Shown here: in pieces, positions 1-8,987 of the stretch | Numbering within the stretch: position 1 is the first letter of the stretch | How the letters are laid out: every line of letters begins with the position of its first letter | Assembly: GCF_024623455.1 (NCBI RefSeq) | Contig: NZ_JANIPJ010000009.1 | Coordinates: 62,001 to 126,000, forward strand | Length of the DNA stretch: 64,000 bases | DNA from: Paenibacillus soyae | GTDB lineage: Bacteria; Bacillota; Bacilli; Paenibacillales; Paenibacillaceae | Direction of reading: 5' to 3' | Program-made: the position numbers and the translations under genes | The notes under the pieces: generated by a model | Database searches by the model: none | Told to the model about the DNA's origin: nothing | The model's input: only the letters and a program-made list of their open reading frames with translations

Positions 1-510
1 GATCATATCTTCCTGCTTCCGAACAACAGCAATATCATTCTCGCGGCGGAGCAAGCCGCGGAGCTCAGCGATCGGAATATTACCGTCATTCCGACCCGCA
101 CCATTCCTCAAGGTCTCGCGGCGGTGCTTGCGTTCAAGGAAGACGAGTCTCCGGAGCGAAACACGGAGTGGATGAAGAACGCGGCGGCGAGCGTGATCTC
201 CGGCCAAGTGACCAAAGCGGTTCGCGACACGTCCATCGACGGCGTCAACATCTCGGAAGGCGATTATATCGGCATCAAAGAGAAGGCGATCGTCGTATCG
301 CATGCGGGTCTCTTCGAAGCCTGCCAAGGGTTGATCTCCAGCATGATGGAGAACGGCGGAGACTTGCTGACGCTCTTGACGGGCGATGAATCGGACGCGG
401 ACTTGACCGCTACGATCTGCGACTGGGCCGCGGAGCAATACCCTGATCTGGAGATCGAGGTGCAGCCAGGCGGACAGCCTCTGTATCCTTATTTGTTCGC
501 CGTGGAATAG
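1..510 (+). CDS. fakA: Fatty acid kinase subunit FakA/YloV (C-terminal part; 5' end outside window)
   Basis: The reading frame is open from base 1 and gives the last 169 residues of a DAK-domain protein. FakA is the ATP-binding subunit of fatty acid kinase; it phosphorylates a fatty acid held by a FakB (DegV-type) protein, feeding exogenous acyl chains to PlsX/PlsY. The segments LLPNNSNIILAAEQA and VIPTRTIPQGLAAVLAF are typical of the C-terminal domain of YloV/FakA. The next gene, 36 bases downstream, is a DegV-family protein, the usual partner. The N-terminal DhaL-like kinase domain lies to the left of the window and cannot be checked. Identification is firm for the family. Confidence 0.92.
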   Translation, partial: DHIFLLPNNSNIILAAEQAAELSDRNITVIPTRTIPQGLAAVLAFKEDESPERNTEWMKNAAASVISGQVTKAVRDTSIDGVNISEGDYIGIKEKAIVVSHAGLFEACQGLISSMMENGGDLLTLLTGDESDADLTATICDWAAEQYPDLEIEVQPGGQPLYPYLFAVE

Positions 511-546
511 ATCGGCTATCTATTAAGCATTCCTGGAGGGGATGAA

Positions 547-1401
547 ATGGGCAAGGTGCGCATTGTGGCGGACAGCACGTCGGATATACCGGCTGACGTC
601 CGCGAGCGTCTGGGCATTACCATGGTACCGCTTAAGGTGCTTTTCGGCGAAGAGACGTATATGGATTCGGTCACGATATCGGCGGAGCAATTTTACGAAC
701 GGTTGAAGGCTTCGCCGGTTCTTCCGACGACTTCGCAGCCGTCGCCTCTCGAATTCTCAGACGTGTACGAGCGGCTGCTGGATGAGGATCCCGACGGTCC
801 GATCATTTCGATTCATCTGGCTGCGGTTCTGAGCGGCACGCATCAGTCCGCGGTTATCGCGGAGTCGATGCTGGAGCGTCCGGCGGATATTACGATCGTG
901 GACTCCAAATCCGCTTCTTACGGAATTGGCTTGCAGGTCGTTCGGGCTGCCGAGATGGCGCAGGCCGGCGAATCGAAGGAGCGGATTTTGGAAGAAATCC
1001 AGCGCCTTCAGAACGATTTGGAATTATATTTTCTCGTCGATACGCTGGAGTTTCTGCACAAGGGCGGAAGAATCGGCAGAGCGTCGGCGCTCATTGGCTC
1101 CATTCTAAACATCAAGCCTATTCTTTCCTTGGACAAGGACGGCGGCGTCTACTCCGTCGACAAGGTCCGCGGCACGAAGAAGGCGATGGCCCGCATCGCG
1201 GAGATGTTCAAAGCCACGTTCGGCGATGCTCCGGTCGGTCTCATCATCGCAGGCTCGGATAACAGGGAAGCAGCCGAAGAGCTCGGCAACCGGGTGAAGG
1301 GCGAGCTTAACGTCAAAGAAGTCGGCTACACGACAGTAGGTTCGGTCATTGGCGTGCATACGGGCCCGGGTGTTTCCGCCGTATTCATGTATAGGATGTG
1401 A
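547..1401 (+). CDS. DegV family protein (FakB-like fatty-acid-binding protein)
   Basis: A 284-residue cytoplasmic protein of normal length for the DegV family. Members bind a fatty acid in a two-domain cleft and present it to FakA for phosphorylation. Visible hallmarks are the N-terminal IVADSTSDIP, the TSQPSP segment that contacts the carboxylate, the SGTHQSA motif, and the C-terminal HTGPGVSAVF. The start is an ATG behind TGGAGGGGATG. It lies directly downstream of fakA and is probably co-transcribed with it and with recG, whose ATG is only seven bases after this stop. Which acyl chain it prefers cannot be read from the sequence. Confidence 0.93.
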   Translation: MGKVRIVADSTSDIPADVRERLGITMVPLKVLFGEETYMDSVTISAEQFYERLKASPVLPTTSQPSPLEFSDVYERLLDEDPDGPIISIHLAAVLSGTHQSAVIAESMLERPADITIVDSKSASYGIGLQVVRAAEMAQAGESKERILEEIQRLQNDLELYFLVDTLEFLHKGGRIGRASALIGSILNIKPILSLDKDGGVYSVDKVRGTKKAMARIAEMFKATFGDAPVGLIIAGSDNREAAEELGNRVKGELNVKEVGYTTVGSVIGVHTGPGVSAVFMYRM

Positions 1402-1408
1402 GCAAGGC

Positions 1409-3463
1409 ATGTTGAATTTGCATCAAATATCGGTAAGACAGCTCAAAGGCGTGAGCGCCCTCAAGGAGGGGGAGCTTCACGCCTTTGGCGTGCGCACAAT
1501 CGCGGATTTGCTGGGCTACTTCCCGTTCCGTTACGAGGATTACCGCGTCCGCGAGCTGTCCGAAATCAAAAACGGGGAAAAGGGAACGGTGCTTGGCATC
1601 GTTCGGGGAGCCCCTCTGCTTCAGCGTTACGGCCGGAGCAAATCACGGTTAACCTGCAAAGTGGAGGTCGGCGGCATCCTCGTGACCGCCGTCTGGTTTA
1701 ACCGGCATTATTTGCAAGAGCAGCTGAAGCTGTCGAGAGAAATTATGCTGACCGGCAAGTGGGAGCAGCATCGGCTGCAGATAACCGTCTCCGAATCCGA
1801 ATTCCCTGACAGCGCGAAGAATAGCAAGTCGGGCTCGCTGCAGCCCGTCTACTCCGTGGGCGGCAACATTACGCAGCATTGGATTCGCAAAATCATCGAG
1901 ACGGCGCTCGAGCAATACGGCCCGATGGTCGAAGAGGTGCTTCCGTTCGAGCTGGTGGAGGAGCATCGGCTGATGACGAGAGCGGAGGCGTTCCGCCTCC
2001 TGCATATGCCCGGCGACTTCCGCAAAGGGCAGGAAGCGCGAAGAAGAATGGTCTACGAGGAGCTTTTCCTGTTCCAGCTGAAGCTGCAAGCCTATCGTTC
2101 GCTTAACCGCGTACGGAATGACGGCATCGCGTTCCGAATCGAAAGCGAGACGATCCGCAGCTTTGCGGCGACGCTGCCGTTCGAGCTGACCGACGCTCAG
2201 AAGAAGGTCGTCAACGAGATATTGACGGATATGCGGCGCGGCTACAGCATGAACCGTCTGGTCCAAGGCGACGTCGGCTCCGGCAAAACGGTCGTGGCGG
2301 CCATTGCGCTATATGGAGCCGTCAAGGCGGGGCATCAAGGGGCGCTTATGGTGCCCACGGAAATATTGGCGGAGCAGCACGCGAAGTCTCTTCAGCGGCT
2401 GTACGAAGGCACGGGGTTGCAGGTCGGGCTGCTCACGGGCAGCTTGACGGAGCGGAAGCGGAGAGATGTGCTCGCCGGACTCCAGATGGGATTGATCGAC
2501 GTTGTCGTCGGCACGCACGCACTTATACAAGATGATGTTTTTTTCAATAGTCTCGGACTTGTCGTCACGGATGAGCAGCATCGCTTCGGCGTGAATCAGC
2601 GCAGCGTGCTCAGACGCAAAGGACTGAATCCCGACGTGCTGACGATGACGGCGACTCCTATTCCCCGCACGCTTGCTATAACGGCTTTCGGCGACATGGA
2701 CGTCTCTTCGATCAAGGAGATGCCGAAGGGCCGCAAGCCGATCAAGACGTATTGGGTGAAGCATGACGCGATGGACCGCGTGCTCGGCTTCATTCGCAAG
2801 GAGGTTGCCGCAGGCCGGCAAGCCTATGTCATCTGTCCGCTCATCGAAGAATCGGACAAGCTGGACGTACAGAACGCGATCGACCAGTATGTGCAGCTGC
2901 AGCAAGCTTTTCCGGATTTGAAGGTCGGTCTGCTGCACGGCCGGCTGACCGCTTCGGAGAAGGACGCGGTCATGTCCGAATTCGGCGCGAACGAATCCCA
3001 GGTGCTGGTGGCGACGACGGTCGTCGAGGTCGGGGTCGACGTGCCGAACGCCACGCTTATGATCATTATGGACGCGGAGCGGTTCGGGCTGTCGCAGCTC
3101 CACCAGCTGCGCGGGCGGGTCGGACGAGGCGAGCACCAATCCCACTGTATTCTGATGGCGGATCCGAAGTCGGAGAACGGGCGCGAGCGGATGAAGGTCA
3201 TGACGGAGACGAACGACGGCTTCGAGGTGGCGCGCCGCGATCTCGAGCTTCGCGGTCCCGGCGACTTCTTCGGCACGAAGCAAAGCGGCCTGCCGGAATT
3301 CCGCGTCGCGGACATGGTTGCCGATTACGAGACGCTGGAGCTGGCGCGGGAAGACGCGGGACGGCTGGCGGACAGGGACGATTTCTGGACGAATCCGTCA
3401 TACGCCAAGCTGTGGGCGATTCTTCGGGATGATCCGTTATTTCAGGGCGATCAACTGGATTAA
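1409..3463 (+). CDS. recG: ATP-dependent DNA helicase RecG
   Basis: A 684-residue RecG, the branch-migration helicase that regresses stalled forks and processes Holliday junctions. The N-terminal wedge/OB domain occupies about residues 55-160. The helicase core has Walker A QGDVGSGKT near residue 286, the DEQH box near 387, TATPIPRT, and the QLRGRVGRG motif of the second RecA domain, followed by GPGDFFGTKQSG. The ATG at 1409 (MLNLHQIS) is preferred over an in-frame start 60 bases upstream that would overlap the DegV gene. Length and motif order are normal. In Bacillus subtilis fapR follows recG closely; here about 36 kb separate them. Confidence 0.97.
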   Translation: MLNLHQISVRQLKGVSALKEGELHAFGVRTIADLLGYFPFRYEDYRVRELSEIKNGEKGTVLGIVRGAPLLQRYGRSKSRLTCKVEVGGILVTAVWFNRHYLQEQLKLSREIMLTGKWEQHRLQITVSESEFPDSAKNSKSGSLQPVYSVGGNITQHWIRKIIETALEQYGPMVEEVLPFELVEEHRLMTRAEAFRLLHMPGDFRKGQEARRRMVYEELFLFQLKLQAYRSLNRVRNDGIAFRIESETIRSFAATLPFELTDAQKKVVNEILTDMRRGYSMNRLVQGDVGSGKTVVAAIALYGAVKAGHQGALMVPTEILAEQHAKSLQRLYEGTGLQVGLLTGSLTERKRRDVLAGLQMGLIDVVVGTHALIQDDVFFNSLGLVVTDEQHRFGVNQRSVLRRKGLNPDVLTMTATPIPRTLAITAFGDMDVSSIKEMPKGRKPIKTYWVKHDAMDRVLGFIRKEVAAGRQAYVICPLIEESDKLDVQNAIDQYVQLQQAFPDLKVGLLHGRLTASEKDAVMSEFGANESQVLVATTVVEVGVDVPNATLMIIMDAERFGLSQLHQLRGRVGRGEHQSHCILMADPKSENGRERMKVMTETNDGFEVARRDLELRGPGDFFGTKQSGLPEFRVADMVADYETLELAREDAGRLADRDDFWTNPSYAKLWAILRDDPLFQGDQLD

Positions 3464-3531
3464 GCAAGATTTGCCTCCCTTCGGCATATAGTTAGTGCAT
3501 AGATGGATTGTCGAAGGAGGTGCATCATCCG

Positions 3532-3819
3532 ATGAGCTACCAGAACTACGGCATTAAGCCGCAGCTGGTCGAACGCGTTAAGCTGAAGCTGAAAAATCCG
3601 ACAGTCAAGGAGAAAATCCGCCAGCTGCTCGCGCATGTGACAAAATACGATTTGCAGGACCGCGTCAAAGTTCGCAAGCTGGTCAAGTCGGCCGCTGTCA
3701 TATTGCAGGAGAAGCTAACGGACGTGCAGGAGGAACAAATCGTCAATTTCGTGCTTGCGCAAAAAATCGACCCTAACAATACGTTTCATCTGCTCAAGCT
3801 TTGGGGCATGTTTCGCTGA
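3532..3819 (+). CDS. spoVIF: Stage VI sporulation protein F (SpoVIF)
   Basis: A 95-residue basic protein beginning MSYQNYGIKPQLVERVKLKL. The family is needed for correct late spore coat assembly in Bacillus. The ATG at 3532 follows AAGGAGGTG; an upstream in-frame TTG would place the ribosome binding site inside the gene, so it was not used. The body is helical with LKNPTVKEKIRQLL and ends NNTFHLLKLWGMFR, a conserved tail. It is a monocistronic gene after recG, closed by a small hairpin with eight Ts. A CATATAGTTA box at 3484-3493 could be part of a late sporulation promoter, but no convincing -35 was found. Confidence 0.85.
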   Translation: MSYQNYGIKPQLVERVKLKLKNPTVKEKIRQLLAHVTKYDLQDRVKVRKLVKSAAVILQEKLTDVQEEQIVNFVLAQKIDPNNTFHLLKLWGMFR

Positions 3820-3844
3820 CCATTCGTGGTCGGCGATTTTTTTT
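3818..3844 (+). terminator. Rho-independent terminator after spoVIF
   Basis: Stem GACCA/TGGTC around a TTCG tetraloop overlaps the spoVIF stop codon and is followed, five bases later, by a run of eight Ts. The stem is short, so strength is uncertain. Confidence 0.5.
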
Positions 3845-3859
3845 GGGTCTGGGGCTGGC

Positions 3860-4564
3860 CTACCACAGTCCAAGCTGTTCCTCCGCCGGCTGGCACGCGA
3901 TCAGCGATTCATCGTCGTTGCGCACGTTGCCGACGGCCGCGCTTACCGGGTAAGCCTCCATCTCTTCGGCGGGAAGGGGCTCCAGCATGGACATGAGAGC
4001 CTGGATGCTTCGGTTCTCGCGGCTCAGCCACGCGGCCTCGTGCTCCGGTCTAAGAATGACGGGCATGCGGTCGTGCACAGGCGCGACGATTTCATTCGGC
4101 TTCGTCGTGAGCACGGTGCAGGTACTCAGCTTCTCTCCGCTTGGAGATACCCACGTCTCGTACAGCCCGGCCAGGCTGAACACGGATTTCGTTTTGAGCG
4201 TGAAGCGCATTGGCTGCTTGCCTTTGCCGCCCTGAAGCGCTTTCCACTCGTAGAAGCCGTCCGCGGGCAGGATGCATCTCTTGCGCTGGAGAGGGCCCTT
4301 GAAAGCCGGCTTCTCGGCGGCCGTCTCGGAGCGCGCGTTAATCATCATGTAGCCGACCTTCGGATCGTCGGCCCACGGCGGGACAAGCCCCCATTTCAGC
4401 TCGCCCAGACGGTTTTTGCCGCTGCCGTCGCTTATGACGGCCAGCACCTGCTGCCCGGGCGCCACATTGTATTTGGGCCGGTGAAACGGCACGTTCGTCT
4501 CCCCGATCATGTACCTCACCATCAGCTCCTCGAGCGTCACCGTTACGGTATAACGTCCGCACAT
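3860..4564 (-). CDS. SOS response-associated peptidase (SRAP/HMCES/YedK family)
   Basis: A 234-residue SRAP protein. The family crosslinks through its N-terminal cysteine to abasic sites in single-stranded DNA, shielding them during replication. The start was set at 4564 because it gives MCGRYT, with the catalytic Cys2 exposed after Met removal, and has AAAGGAGC upstream; a start eight codons earlier would bury that cysteine. Other family signatures are NARSETAAEKPAF, PADGFYEW with its conserved Glu, and VHDRMPVIL with the conserved His. It is convergent with spoVIF and divergent from the DUF2515 gene. No LexA box was found in front of it, so SOS control is not supported here. Confidence 0.93.
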   Translation of the reverse strand: MCGRYTVTVTLEELMVRYMIGETNVPFHRPKYNVAPGQQVLAVISDGSGKNRLGELKWGLVPPWADDPKVGYMMINARSETAAEKPAFKGPLQRKRCILPADGFYEWKALQGGKGKQPMRFTLKTKSVFSLAGLYETWVSPSGEKLSTCTVLTTKPNEIVAPVHDRMPVILRPEHEAAWLSRENRSIQALMSMLEPLPAEEMEAYPVSAAVGNVRNDDESLIACQPAEEQLGLW

Positions 4565-4780
4565 GTATGCCGCAGCTCCTTTCTTCATCCGCTTCCGCTT
4601 GTCTGTTCATTATAACTTTCTCATTCGCGCGAAGCGAGAGGCAAGCGGTCTTCCCCCGGCATACCGTACGATATAGGGCCGGTATAGGGCATACGCGGAT
4701 CCGCTCCGTATGATGGACCATTCATTTGCAGATAATGGTAATAAAGATGAAGGAGCGGTTTACGGAAGGAGGAGCCGGGG

Positions 4781-6154
4781 ATGGCTGAGGACGATCGAAC
4801 AAAAGGGGAGGAACGAACCGGGCTCGGAGGCTGGTTCGGCCATTTGCTTGCGCTTCCCGGGGAAGCTTTGGCTTATGCGACGGGCAAATGGAAGGCGATG
4901 AGCGCCTCCCATGACATGCTGGAGAAGGCGGCTCCGTTATCGCTGCCCGCATCATCCGTCGCGCGGCTGATGGACGCTTGGTCAAAGCTGGGGGCGGCCT
5001 CCGCGGGAGGGGAGGAGGCTTTAGGCGGACCGCACGCCGAGTGGCAGGATTCCGCCGCCTCCTGGTCGCCCGACGAGCTGATGCTGATCGAGCGGATTCG
5101 CAAGGATACGGCCGAAGCGAACCGCAACAACGTGACGCGGACGGAGGCGTACCGCAACGTTTATTTCCATACGCCGGAGCTGCATTGGGCCTTGCTTGCG
5201 CACTTGGTGTCCCGTAACGGCGGCTGGAATATGACGGACCTGCAGGGAGAGTGGCTGCCCAGATTGCTTACGGAATCCCAGCGGCGCGATGTGTTTCTGT
5301 TTCTGGAGCGGGCGAACGCCCTTATTTTCTCGGATGCGTATCCTCAGCTGCTGTTGTATCAATGGAGCCGCAGCCTAGGGCGCAGCTTGTTCCATTTGCT
5401 GCCGGCTTTCGGCGTGTCCCGGTTTATGATGCCCGTGTGGAAGCTGTTTTGGCGCGAGCGGGATTCCGCTCTGCTGACGACGGCTTTGATCGTGAACGAG
5501 CAGCATTTTATCGAGGGGCGGGTCGTGCGCAAGCCTTACTTCGAGCAGCGCGTTCTGCACACGTTATTTTTCGGGCTGCAGTCCTTGCTGCAATTAAACG
5601 GCGTGTTTTTCCCTTATGGAAGCGAGGATGAGGCGAAAGGGGGCTGCGGCGAGCTGCGGCTTGCCGGCCTCATTCTGGAAAATTTCCGCGATCCGGAAGA
5701 GCGGATCGAATTCGGCAAACGGCTGTACGCGATGCTGTTCGGCGTGCCTCCGGTGTTCGAAGGGGCAAGGGGCTTCGCCGCGGCGGTGAAGCATTCCGGC
5801 TCGCGCGGCGACTACGCGCCGCATCTGTTCGAGGACGTGCGCCACGGGCCGCCAAAGCGCGTATACGAGGAGAAGCTGCTGGGGGGACGGCTGAAGCCCG
5901 GCGCCGATCGTATTTACAGTCCTGCGCTGCAATCGGCGTGGAAGGATCATGCGATGGAGCCGGTCGAGCCCGGCGATTGGTTCGAGAACGCGGACCAGAT
6001 CGCCGGCTATTTCCGGGAGCTGCCGCTTCCGCGAAATTTCGAGATTACGAACGAATACGGGCTGATGCTGAGCAAGCTGGAGCTTGCCGTCCTCGCCTCC
6101 CAGCGCGGCGAGAAGCCGGGGCAAAGCCTTGGCGCGGACGATGGGAAGGTGTGA
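4781..6154 (+). CDS. DUF2515 (YppC-like) protein
   Basis: A 457-residue protein of unknown function. Residues about 100-210 contain RNNVTRTEAY, HWALLAHLVSRNGGWNMTDL and LERANALIFSDAYPQLLLY, which I recognise as the conserved core of the DUF2515/YppC family in spore formers. It is longer than the roughly 320 residues I associate with Bacillus YppC; the extra length is an N-terminal segment of about 100 residues rich in Ala/Gly/Glu. No signal peptide or clear membrane segment is seen. The ATG follows AGGAGGAG with a six-base gap. It stands alone, with no partner gene that would hint at a role. Confidence 0.7.
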   Translation: MAEDDRTKGEERTGLGGWFGHLLALPGEALAYATGKWKAMSASHDMLEKAAPLSLPASSVARLMDAWSKLGAASAGGEEALGGPHAEWQDSAASWSPDELMLIERIRKDTAEANRNNVTRTEAYRNVYFHTPELHWALLAHLVSRNGGWNMTDLQGEWLPRLLTESQRRDVFLFLERANALIFSDAYPQLLLYQWSRSLGRSLFHLLPAFGVSRFMMPVWKLFWRERDSALLTTALIVNEQHFIEGRVVRKPYFEQRVLHTLFFGLQSLLQLNGVFFPYGSEDEAKGGCGELRLAGLILENFRDPEERIEFGKRLYAMLFGVPPVFEGARGFAAAVKHSGSRGDYAPHLFEDVRHGPPKRVYEEKLLGGRLKPGADRIYSPALQSAWKDHAMEPVEPGDWFENADQIAGYFRELPLPRNFEITNEYGLMLSKLELAVLASQRGEKPGQSLGADDGKV

Positions 6155-6587
6155 GCGGTTGGTTCGGCCGTGCAGGCATAATATCAACGATTAGCGGCGA
6201 ACGGCGCCGGTGCGTGAATGGCAAGCGAAACAATTGGTCCAAACCGAAGCTAAGCTAATGATTATTCGGTTACAAGTTCCCTGTCATTCAGCTCTTGCAC
6301 AGGCCGATGATTGTCGGGGAATATAGCTCCGAAAGCATCCATCTGCTCCGCGGACATTTCGATCGGATGTTCGAACACCGTCCACTCAGCCTTGGCAGGA
6401 CGTATTTGTGGTCGGCGCCGATCACCGGGCGATAGCAGGGAGGAATCCATGGTGTATCGTGCGTGCTTACGGTGAACGAGATCAATACGATAATAAAAAA
6501 TCACGAATTTCTTTTCAGCCGCTCAAACCGATTCGCAGCTTCGTTCGTTACCTCTTATGGAAACCACATTTTAAGGAGGTCTTACGA
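6155..6587. other. Intergenic region with a possible frameshifted small gene
   Basis: No intact gene was accepted here. The minus strand holds two overlapping reading frames that join into one plausible protein if a base is restored (see the pseudogene entry). On the plus strand only the ribosome binding site TTAAGGAGGT for the next gene is clear; no convincing promoter was found. Confidence 0.5.
6262..6485 (-). pseudogene. Candidate frameshifted small hypothetical gene
   Basis: In one minus frame the sequence reads THDTPWIPPCYRPVIGADHK followed by YVLP; in the neighbouring frame it continues AKAEWTVFEHPIEM up to PVQELNDRELVTE and a stop. The two halves abut near 6395-6400 and would join if one base were added. 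The composition is protein-like in both halves, and neither half alone has a good start with a ribosome binding site. I do not recognise the family. It could be a decayed gene, a sequencing indel, or chance. Confidence 0.35.
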
Positions 6588-8183
6588 ATGATTGCCAAGA
6601 AGATATCACTCGCTTTCCTTGCTCTCGTCCTGTGCTTGAGCGTGTTTCTCACATTAGGCGCAGCGGCTGAAGAACAAAATGCAGGAAACGTGAAGACGGA
6701 TGCCGAAACCGCTGCCGATTTGAAATTGCTGCTCGGCGACGGGAATGGCGTGAACGAAACGTATTTAGCCAAAAAATCAACAAGATTGCAAGCCGCAATC
6801 ATATCTCTTCGTCTTCAAGGTCTGCTGGACGAGGCAATGGCCTACAAGGGCACGATCAACTTCTCTGATGCAAGCCTCGTCAGCAGCAGCAATCAAGCCG
6901 TGCTCGCCTATCTGAAGAATCATCCGGAATACGGATGGTCCGGCAAAGGCGGGGCCCAATTCGATCCGGCGGCCGGCATTACCTCCCAGCAGCTGTACAA
7001 AGTGCTGCTCGAGGTTGCGGGCTTCAAGCAGGACAAGGATTTCACCTATGCGGAGACGGAGAAGTTCGCCGCAACGAAAGGCTTCAAGCAGATCGCGGGC
7101 ACGAACTCCCTGACGAATGCCCATATCGCAACCGCGCTCGTCGAATCGCTGCACGTACATACGACCGGCGGGTCTACTCTGTTTGAAGAGCTGCAGACAA
7201 AAGGCGTAATCGAGGCAGACGCGGCGCTGCCTGGCGATCGGATCCTGCTTGCAAGCAGCGATAAGCTGGGGACGTACTTCACCGATCAGAACGGTCGCAC
7301 GCTTTATTTCTTTACGAAGGACGCCGAGGATTCAAATTCCTGCAAGGATAAATGCCTTGAGAATTGGCCGGTCTTTTACGCAGAGGATTTGCAAATACCG
7401 GGTCCATTGAATCCGGACGATTTCTCCGTATTGACCCGGACCGACGGAACGAAGCAAACGACGTACAAAGGCTGGCCTTTGTATTATTTTGTTAAGGATA
7501 TGGCAGCGGGCGATACGCTTGGCGAAGCGGTCGGCGGCGTATGGTTTGTGGCGAAGTCCGACTATGCCGTCATGCTCGGAACCTCTTCGACGCTGGGTAA
7601 TTACTTAACAGACGATTACGGGCGCACCTTGTATTACTTTGACAAAGATTCCCTGCGCTCGTCGATGCCGAGCGTCGTATGCGAAGGAGAATGCTTGGAG
7701 ACCTGGCCTGCTTATATGGCCGAGGGAGCAAGCACAATTTCGACGCTGCTCGCATCCGATATCGGTTCGATCACCCTTTCCGACGGAACAAAGCAATCGA
7801 CGTATAAAGGTTATCCGCTTTATTATTTCGTCAAAGACGCCAAGCATGGGGATGCGCTGGGTCAAAACGTGAATGAAGTGTGGTTTGTCGTCGATCCTGC
7901 AACATTCACCGGAAAAACGGCGCCTCAGGTCAAAACCTATAATATCGACATTAAACAATTTTCATTCGGCACGGAGCCGCTCACGGTAGAAGCCGGATCC
8001 CAAATCATTTTCACCAATTTCGATGACATGAAGCATAATGCGGTCGCGCTTGGCGGCGCCTTCGAAACCCCGCTGCTGGCCAAAGGGGAATCCTATACCA
8101 TCACTCTGGATGAACCCGGAACTTATAATTATTTCTGCGAACCGCATAAACAATTTATGACCGGCCAAATCATCGTGAAATGA
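6588..8183 (+). CDS. Secreted protein with COG4315 repeats and a C-terminal cupredoxin domain
   Basis: A 531-residue exported protein. Residues 1-26 form a signal peptide ending near GAAAEE. Residues about 35-210 resemble a Paenibacillus-type stalk domain (LLLGDGNGVNETYLAK, AVLAYLKNHPEYGW). Two PF03640/COG4315 units follow, each with TLYYF/TLYFF, a C-x3-C pair (CKDKC, CEGEC) next to a conserved TWP/NWP, and TYKGxPLYYFVKD. The last 85 residues are a cupredoxin with candidate type 1 copper ligands His483, Cys517, His520 and Met524. The ATG at 6588 has AAGGAGGT upstream; longer in-frame starts would precede this site and lack a signal peptide. It forms an operon with the cupredoxin lipoprotein 13 bases downstream. 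Redox partner and function are unknown. Confidence 0.85.
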   Translation: MIAKKISLAFLALVLCLSVFLTLGAAAEEQNAGNVKTDAETAADLKLLLGDGNGVNETYLAKKSTRLQAAIISLRLQGLLDEAMAYKGTINFSDASLVSSSNQAVLAYLKNHPEYGWSGKGGAQFDPAAGITSQQLYKVLLEVAGFKQDKDFTYAETEKFAATKGFKQIAGTNSLTNAHIATALVESLHVHTTGGSTLFEELQTKGVIEADAALPGDRILLASSDKLGTYFTDQNGRTLYFFTKDAEDSNSCKDKCLENWPVFYAEDLQIPGPLNPDDFSVLTRTDGTKQTTYKGWPLYYFVKDMAAGDTLGEAVGGVWFVAKSDYAVMLGTSSTLGNYLTDDYGRTLYYFDKDSLRSSMPSVVCEGECLETWPAYMAEGASTISTLLASDIGSITLSDGTKQSTYKGYPLYYFVKDAKHGDALGQNVNEVWFVVDPATFTGKTAPQVKTYNIDIKQFSFGTEPLTVEAGSQIIFTNFDDMKHNAVALGGAFETPLLAKGESYTITLDEPGTYNYFCEPHKQFMTGQIIVK

Positions 8184-8196
8184 CAGGAGGGAGCTC

Positions 8197-8901
8197 ATGT
8201 TAAGACGTTCCCGAATGATGACGCTGCTTCCTCTCGTTTTGATTAGCCTCGTTCTCCTCTCTGCATGCGGATTGAATTCGAATGAACCGGCCGAGCTGCA
8301 AGCGAATTCGACGAGTGCCTCCGAAACCGCTTCGCCGGAGGCGACGCCGGACGCATCGGACGAAGCCGTACAGGAGCAGGACGGCATGACGGAAACGCCG
8401 AAGGAAACCGAAGCTCCGGCCGACACGCCGGAAACCGCTGCCGAGCCTACTCCGTCTCCTACGCCGAAAGCAACGGCTTCACCGAAAGCAGAGCCAGCCG
8501 TCGAAGCGCATGAAGGCGGCCATTCATCTGGCAAGGACGGCCATGTGGCAGAAGGCGGTCAAACGTCCCGGACAACCGCATCGCCGAAGCCGACCGCAAA
8601 GGCAACTTCACCGGCGGAGAATGCGGCGTCGGAAAAACCGGCGGGAGAGGTCCATCTCGTCGAAATCGTTAATTTTGCATTCTCGCCCGCTGAGCTGACC
8701 ATAAAAGCAGGTGACAGCGTGAAATTTATCAATAAAGACGAAATCGGCCATAGCGCCACGGCTGACGATAAATCGTTCGATACCGGAATGCTCGAATTGG
8801 ATGATGCTAAGGAAGTAGCCTTCGACAAGGAAGGCGAATTCTCCTATTATTGTCTGCCGCATCCGGGGATGAAGGGAAAGATCATCGTCGAAAAAGAATA
8901 A
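8197..8901 (+). CDS. Cupredoxin-domain lipoprotein (amicyanin/plastocyanin-like)
   Basis: A 234-residue lipoprotein: signal peptide with lipobox LLSAC, acylated cysteine near residue 26. Residues about 30-145 are a Thr/Pro/Ala/Glu-rich linker with a His-containing patch (EAHEGGHSSGKDGH), likely spanning the cell wall. The C-terminal domain (about 148-234) has EIVNFAFSPAELTIKAGDSV, and candidate copper ligands His185, Cys219, His222 and Met225; the C-x2-H-x2-M loop is that of amicyanin. The start has AGGAGG six bases upstream. It follows the larger cupredoxin gene closely and ends in a terminator before the ECF sigma gene. Probably an electron carrier or copper-binding protein at the outer face of the membrane. 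Confidence 0.88.
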   Translation: MLRRSRMMTLLPLVLISLVLLSACGLNSNEPAELQANSTSASETASPEATPDASDEAVQEQDGMTETPKETEAPADTPETAAEPTPSPTPKATASPKAEPAVEAHEGGHSSGKDGHVAEGGQTSRTTASPKPTAKATSPAENAASEKPAGEVHLVEIVNFAFSPAELTIKAGDSVKFINKDEIGHSATADDKSFDTGMLELDDAKEVAFDKEGEFSYYCLPHPGMKGKIIVEKE

Positions 8902-8910
8902 ACGAGAGCG

Positions 8911-8943
8911 GAGGGCTGCCGTTTACGGTCGCCCTCTCTTTTT
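8911..8943 (+). terminator. Rho-independent terminator after the cupredoxin lipoprotein gene
   Basis: GAGGGC/GCCCTC stem with an inner CCG/CGG, followed by TCTTTTT. It separates the cupredoxin genes from the ECF sigma gene, so the two pairs may be separate transcripts. Confidence 0.8.
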
Positions 8944-8987
8944 GATAACATGGGATAGAATTCAGTCCGTTCTGGAGGCCACTTGGA

